From assembly GCA_009809945.1 (NCBI GenBank), contig WTPW01000934.1:169032-233031 (forward strand): a DNA stretch of 64,000 nt. The letters are read 5' to 3'. Positions 59,661 through 64,000 of this stretch are shown here, piece by piece (the stretch's first letter is position 1; every line of letters starts with the position of its first letter). Position numbers and translations under genes: made by a program. Below the pieces are notes generated by a model. That model made no database searches. It was not told the DNA's origin and saw nothing but the letters and a program-made list of their open reading frames with translations. Source of the stretch: Gigaspora margarita (taxonomy: Eukaryota; Glomeromycota; Glomeromycetes; Diversisporales; Gigasporaceae).

Positions 59661-61243
59661 TTAGGAGCGACGAGCAGGCTGTAACTGCTCTCCTCTTGTA
59701 TAGGTTTCTTCAATTCTAGCTAGTCTGCTTAAAATTTCTTCTAGCACTTGCGTGTCTGGTAAGCTTTCGCTAGATCTTTGGATTCTTGTTGAGTTCTCCT
59801 TTCCTTTTCTACCACTATGTTGATCTTTATTTCCTATTCTATTAAATCTATTTCCTTCATTTTCTATTATACTGTTGTTACATATTCTGGCTGGAGCTTT
59901 CCCTAGGGGAATACGATTTGCTCCTGTTAGATTTATATTTATCTCTCTCTTCTGGCTAGTCTTGAGCAGTTTGCTGACTTCAAACCTTCCATTTGGGTTG
60001 TACCTTCTTGTATTAGTTACCCAGGTCAATTTGGTATTGAAGTAATATGCTGTTTCATTCAGCACATTCCTCAAGTCTTCTGCTGTTTCAAAATATATAG
60101 TTGCAAGACCCCTTTGGTTTCCATTGCTATTTGCAGATATGTAGACTGCCTTTGCTTTAAACCTTATCATCTGTCTTAACAAGGCTGATTCTATTGCCAC
60201 TTTCGGGACACCCTTGATGATTGCTTTGTGTATACCTCTTTCTGTAAGAGTATCTGTGTCGAATTTCCCCTGTGTTATTCGGACAACTTTTCCTTCCTTG
60301 AAATGTACTGCCCAAATTTTCTTTATAATCTCAAGCTTGGTTTTGTTATGTAGGGTTAGTTCGATAAAGGCTGCTTTATTTTTGCCAAAAGGTATGTATT
60401 CTTTTACTCTCACTAGGCCAAAAGGGCTTAGACATCTTCTTATCAGTCCTGCTCTTGTGTTTCTTAGTAAATCCCACAGGGTTACTTCAGTTTTGGTTTT
60501 GACTTTTGCCCCTTTAATCCGTGATCTTTGTTCACATGCGATTTGCGTGCAGCTGTCCTTATCTTTGCTATACACCTCTATGCTTTCTATTTGTGACTGA
60601 ACATTATTGACTGACTTGAGTTCTATCAGTTTCTTTTGTGCAGATTTTTCATTCTGGTTTTGATTCATGTACTCGATCTGCATTTTGTCACTACCTTTGA
60701 CTGATTCTTCCCTTTCTTCCATTACTGTATCTTCTGGAATTTCTTTTTCTATGAGTCTTGTAATTCTATTTGTTACTATTTTCTCTTCTATCACAGCCTC
60801 TCTAGGTCGTTTCTTTTGTAGTTTATTCTCTTTTAGACTTCTTCCAGTTTCTACTACTCCGTAGTCTGTGGTGCCACATTCTAGATGTAGTAATAAGTTC
60901 TTTTTGAACTCTGGATTTTCTTTATAATTTTCTCAACTGGCCTCCTGTATGGATTCTGTGGGCTAAACTTAATTTTGTTGTTTTTAATATTTTCAATTTC
61001 TATTTCTACCAAGTTAATTTCTTCTTCTGTAACCTCTAAATTTCTCACTTTTTTGTGTTCTATCCATCCGTAAGTATCTAGTAGCTGTCTAATCATACAA
61101 ATCCATTCCACTTTTTCGAGATCTAGAAATTTAGCTATGCATTTATCCTTTTTCAATACCTTGCTCTTAAGTCCATCCTGGATAAATTCTTGTTCTTTCT
61201 TTCTTTTGAGAAAAAAGTTTTGGTGATTAATTATCAACCCCAT
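59661..61243 (-). pseudogene. LINE ORF1 (RNA-binding protein)
   Basis: The reading frame starts MGLIINHQNFFLKRKKEQEF at 61,243, shifts near 60,890, and continues as an open 377-codon frame (60,794-59,661). The centre (about residues 100-260 of the open part) has RRM-like alternation: GLVRVKEYIPFGKNKAAFIE and RGLATIYFETAEDLRNVLNE. A basic, Arg/Asn-rich tail and a C-terminal helix (LEEILSRLARIEE) follow. No CCHC knuckle seen. Role by analogy: binds LINE RNA for the retrotransposition particle. It is the best-preserved frame in the window. Confidence 0.75.
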
Positions 61244-62156
61244 TTTTTGGGATGATTATGTATATGTAGATTCTACAATAAAATTTCTAGAATGTTCTAT
61301 GCTCCAATTGTAGTTCTAAATCAGATTTACATGATTATTTTATCCTATTTTGTACATGTGATGTGTTTGTTTAGTTGGCTGTTAACTGTTTTTTTGTTTG
61401 TTTGTTGGTTTGTTAATACGTCTAGTGATCGGTTGCCAGAGATCTGCAGACTGGAGTTAAGCTGATTCCCCAAAACAAAACAAAAATTTTTTCGACAAGA
61501 GTTTTCTAAGCAAATTTGAGCAAGGCTCCCTGAATTTTTTTTGTTGAGCCAAGTACTATTATCAAACTACTGTTTATTTTTAGTAAGTTTTTTTTATCTT
61601 AGTCGCCCAGAGCACCTTTTTTAGTACGAATTCTTGTCTGTTCTAAGTTTTTCTCTCTGTGCTATTTTGAAACAGGTGATTGTCAAAAAGAGTGATTGTT
61701 TTCAAATAAGTTATTATTCTATTAATAATAGAATTCTTTATTAAAAATTATTTTATTTACTATATTAAACTATCAGAGCATAAGTTATTATTTATAATCT
61801 ACTTATTTTATTATTAAAAGTTAGATATAACTTTAATTCACAATTGTTAAACTACAAGTGAGTAAGTACAGCGTAAGAAAAGCTTAATTTTCAATTAGCA
61901 TACTAAGAATAGTATAAACTTAATTATAGAATTAATTATTATATTATTGATTTTATTAATTTTGAATTAATTTTGTTGTAAATTAATAAATAATATATAT
62001 CAATATTGTTTGAAGCTAATATGTACATGAACATTCCTTAAAAATTAATGTTCAATATATTTAATATATAATGAACACTAAAAAGTTTTGAGAACAATAA
62101 AAATTTAAATTATGCTCTTTTGAAAACATAACTTTTGATTTGAATTTTAAACACTG

Positions 62157-62260
62157 ATAGCAATAGCAATGATATCATCAATTTTTAATACTTATTTTTT
62201 ACTATTTAAGGCTTATAATAAATTTATAATTGCTTTTAATATTATTAAGTAGTTTGCATA
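62157..62260. repeat. Tandem array (right part, after the insertion)
   Basis: Resumes with AGCAATAGCAATGATATCAT and TTTATAATTGCTTTTAATAT, matching 52,700-52,790. Confidence 0.75.
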
Positions 62261-62738
62261 TTACTATTTTATACCTATTGTTTATAATGATGAATTCATA
62301 ATAATTTTTAATTTTAGTAACATGTATTTCATTGCTATTAATGTAATTACAAGAAATTTTTTTTCTTCTTTGATTATTATTTGTAATTTAAGATATATAT
62401 ACACTGATATTCATAAGAGAAAAATTTGAGTACAATATAGCTAGCTTAGCTCTTTTATGTAAGCATGTGCTTAAGATAGTTTGAGCTCTTTTTATACAAT
62501 TAGCTAAATTTTGTAAAACCAAAAATTACTAAAAAAAGTTAACTTAACAAAAATCTATTTTCAAAATTAAATATTAATACAACCAAACCAACCCAAAAAA
62601 GCAATTTTAGCATAGCACCAAATGCTAGCAATTGTTTCTAAGTGCTAACTATATCATTAACTATGTAATTTATTATTGTGCAGATTTTTTGTTATATAAA
62701 TGTAAATCAATTTATCACTATACAATAAAATAAGGTTA
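62261..62738. other. AT-rich non-coding stretch
   Basis: No gene or element end recognised. Confidence 0.35.
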
Positions 62739-63021
62739 CCATAAATTTTGGTGCAAGGTACCCCCCATGATCAGTACTCCCCTTGATTTGTACCGGGTAC
62801 ATTTCAAGGTCACTCAACATGGATTTTGTAAGAGACCCGGGTACAAATCAAAGGCCGATTTACTAATAATGGCTTTGTTTACTTATGGGCTAATATACGC
62901 TCCTTACAAGATACCCCCCATATAATATACCCTGTTCCGCCCAATGTACCCAGGGTATAAATGAAGGTTTGTTGTTACATGGAATGTAAAATACCCGGGT
63001 ACCTTGCACTGAAATTTACGG
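62739..63021. mobile_element. TA-flanked MITE, 283 bp
   Basis: Ends CCATAAATTTTGGTGCAAGG and (reverse) CCGTAAATTTCAGTGCAAGG, each bordered by TA. It contains several GTACCCGGGTA-like motifs and is related to the MITE at 1,542-3,104. Confidence 0.8.
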
Positions 63022-63023
63022 TA

Positions 63024-63689
63024 TCACTATTATATTATACAATAAGACTTACTTTAAAATATATTAACTTATTATATAGGTATGCAATTGCCTTAAAATT
63101 TTCACTAGTTATTATATAAAGTCAAAGAATGAAGCTACATTTTTATTTTTTTATTAATATGTGGGTTTTGAACATTCACTTTATAGAATGCTTGAAAATC
63201 TATTAATTAGAATAAAAACAATAATCATAAATATAAAAATCGAAACTTAATTAGAAATTTAGTAAAAAATAAAATGTAGTCACTTTGAAACAGTTTTGAA
63301 AAACAGTTTTCAATTAAAAAAATTGAAAAAATAAGTGCAATATTTATGTGATATCTTTAGAATTTCATGCTTTTCTTTATAATTAAGTAATATCGATTAA
63401 TTATTTTAATTTTTTGATAAAAATATGATAATTATAAAATTATCAATATAACTAACATAGTTTTGATTAAATAATCAATGTGATACCCCAATAACACAAG
63501 AACATTTTCAAATGTTGACCATTATGCATTCCTAATACACATTCTTTATTATCTGTAATTATTGCAATATAGCATTTTTAAAAATTGTAATTATTGCAAC
63601 ATTTTCCAATGTTCATAATGTTTGATAAATCTGTAATTTCTTGACTAAAATTGTAACATGACATTATTTTTTTAATACTACACATGATC
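63024..63689. other. AT-rich non-coding stretch
   Basis: No gene recognised; a 65-bp near-repeat of AAATTGTAATTATTGCAA at 63,555-63,600 only. Confidence 0.35.
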
Positions 63690-63875
63690 ATACTAGTCCT
63701 GTGCAGTAGTGCTCCTAGGTTCAGTTTGGGTTCGGTCCGGTTCAGGTTCGGTCCAGGATCGAACCGGACTCGGACTCTAAATTTTACTAATTTCGAACTT
63801 TGAACCAGACTCAGACTCAATTATGAGTTCGGTCCAGGTCCGGTTCGAAGTTCGCGAACTGGTCCGAGTTCGAAT
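63690..63875. repeat. GC-rich GGTTCGGTCCGG repeats, probable hAT terminal region
   Basis: GGTTCGGTCC/GGTCCGG/GAACCGGAC motifs repeat about ten times on both strands, in the style of the subterminal region of the hAT element at 18,390. It is probably one end of an element whose other end lies outside the window. Confidence 0.55.
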
Positions 63876-64000
63876 ATAGTTATATGTATTTTTTGGTGCT
63901 GAACAAGTTTACTTAGTGCATGTTTTTAGAATTAATTAGTAAAATTTTATGAATTATAAGATTTTATAAAATTTTATTAATAAAATTTTATAAAATCTTA

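Larger units (their letters stand above)
53823..61698 (-). mobile_element. Near full-length LINE, 7.9 kb
   Basis: Flanked by a direct repeat TTTTCAAATAAGTTA(TT) of 15-17 bp (from 53,806 and from 61,699). The minus-strand 3' end is a poly(A) (T run at 53,821). The order is 5' leader, ORF1, ORF2 (endonuclease, reverse transcriptase, RNase H) and a 3' tail. It is clearly GC-richer than the window. The endonuclease-RT-RNase H order suggests a Tad/I/R1-like clade. Frameshifts and stops make it inactive. Confidence 0.9.
53105..62156. mobile_element. hAT family 2 element split by a LINE
   Basis: Ends TAGTGTTTAAAATTC...GAATTTTAAACACTG with an exact 8-bp duplication ATAGCAAT (53,097-53,104 and 62,157-62,164). 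It is the same family as 31,042-32,568, inverted. Without the LINE it would be about 1.16 kb. Confidence 0.95.

Noticed and set aside
54047..60864. Many plus-strand open frames across the LINE
   Set aside because: They are antisense to the LINE ORF1 and ORF2, which show real domain motifs; the plus-strand products are hydrophobic or Ser-rich with no family features.

Overview
This is an AT-rich eukaryotic window dominated by repeats. I found no intact host gene in it. Degraded fragments of the TKL kinase/Sel1 family recur at five or six places (cysteine-rich leader, a conserved GWTSGNKD-type motif, a WIPF motif, P-loop, WLDG). Together with short introns (58-81 bp, GTAAG...AG), long AT spacers and many transposon families, this points to an arbuscular mycorrhizal fungus (Glomeromycotina, Rhizophagus/Gigaspora type). 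That placement comes from recalled family knowledge, not from a search.

Layout. 1-9.1 kb: nested MITEs, a kinase C-lobe remnant and inverted repeats. 9.6-23.2 kb: a decayed hAT transposase on the minus strand (12.2-16.5 kb), broken by an inverted-repeat element that carries a tRNA-derived SINE, then a second hAT element with clear ends and an 8-bp target duplication (18,390-21,977). 23.2-29.8 kb: a Gypsy 5' LTR and gag, split by a 4.8-kb hAT-ended composite that contains a nested set of palindromes. 29.8-33 kb: a Sel1-like remnant and another hAT MITE carrying a Tourist-type MITE. 33.0-52.5 kb: a Gypsy RNase H/integrase gene split by a 16.3-kb element. 52.6-62.2 kb: a tandem-repeat array split by a hAT MITE, itself split by a nearly full-length LINE. 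The last 2 kb hold a TA-type MITE and a GC-rich, hAT-like terminal repeat.

Main discovery candidate. The insertion at 33,740-50,041 has imperfect terminal inverted repeats (AGCATGGCG-ACATT / AGCATAGCGGACATT) and a 9-bp target duplication (GACCAAATG), and it interrupts the integrase reading frame exactly. Its central minus-strand gene (42,693-36,760, seven inferred introns) encodes a Mutator-like DDE transposase that runs in frame, through a CxxC...CxxC zinc motif, into a complete set of RecQ helicase motifs. In effect it is a transposase-RecQ fusion carried by a large TIR transposon that also holds kinase gene fragments. This copy is dead (stops and frameshifts), but the architecture is legible.

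Many of the stop codons that break these genes look like C:G to T:A changes (for example conserved Trp TGG to TGA or TAG), as expected from 5-methylcytosine decay. Nesting order can be read in several places from intact target duplications.
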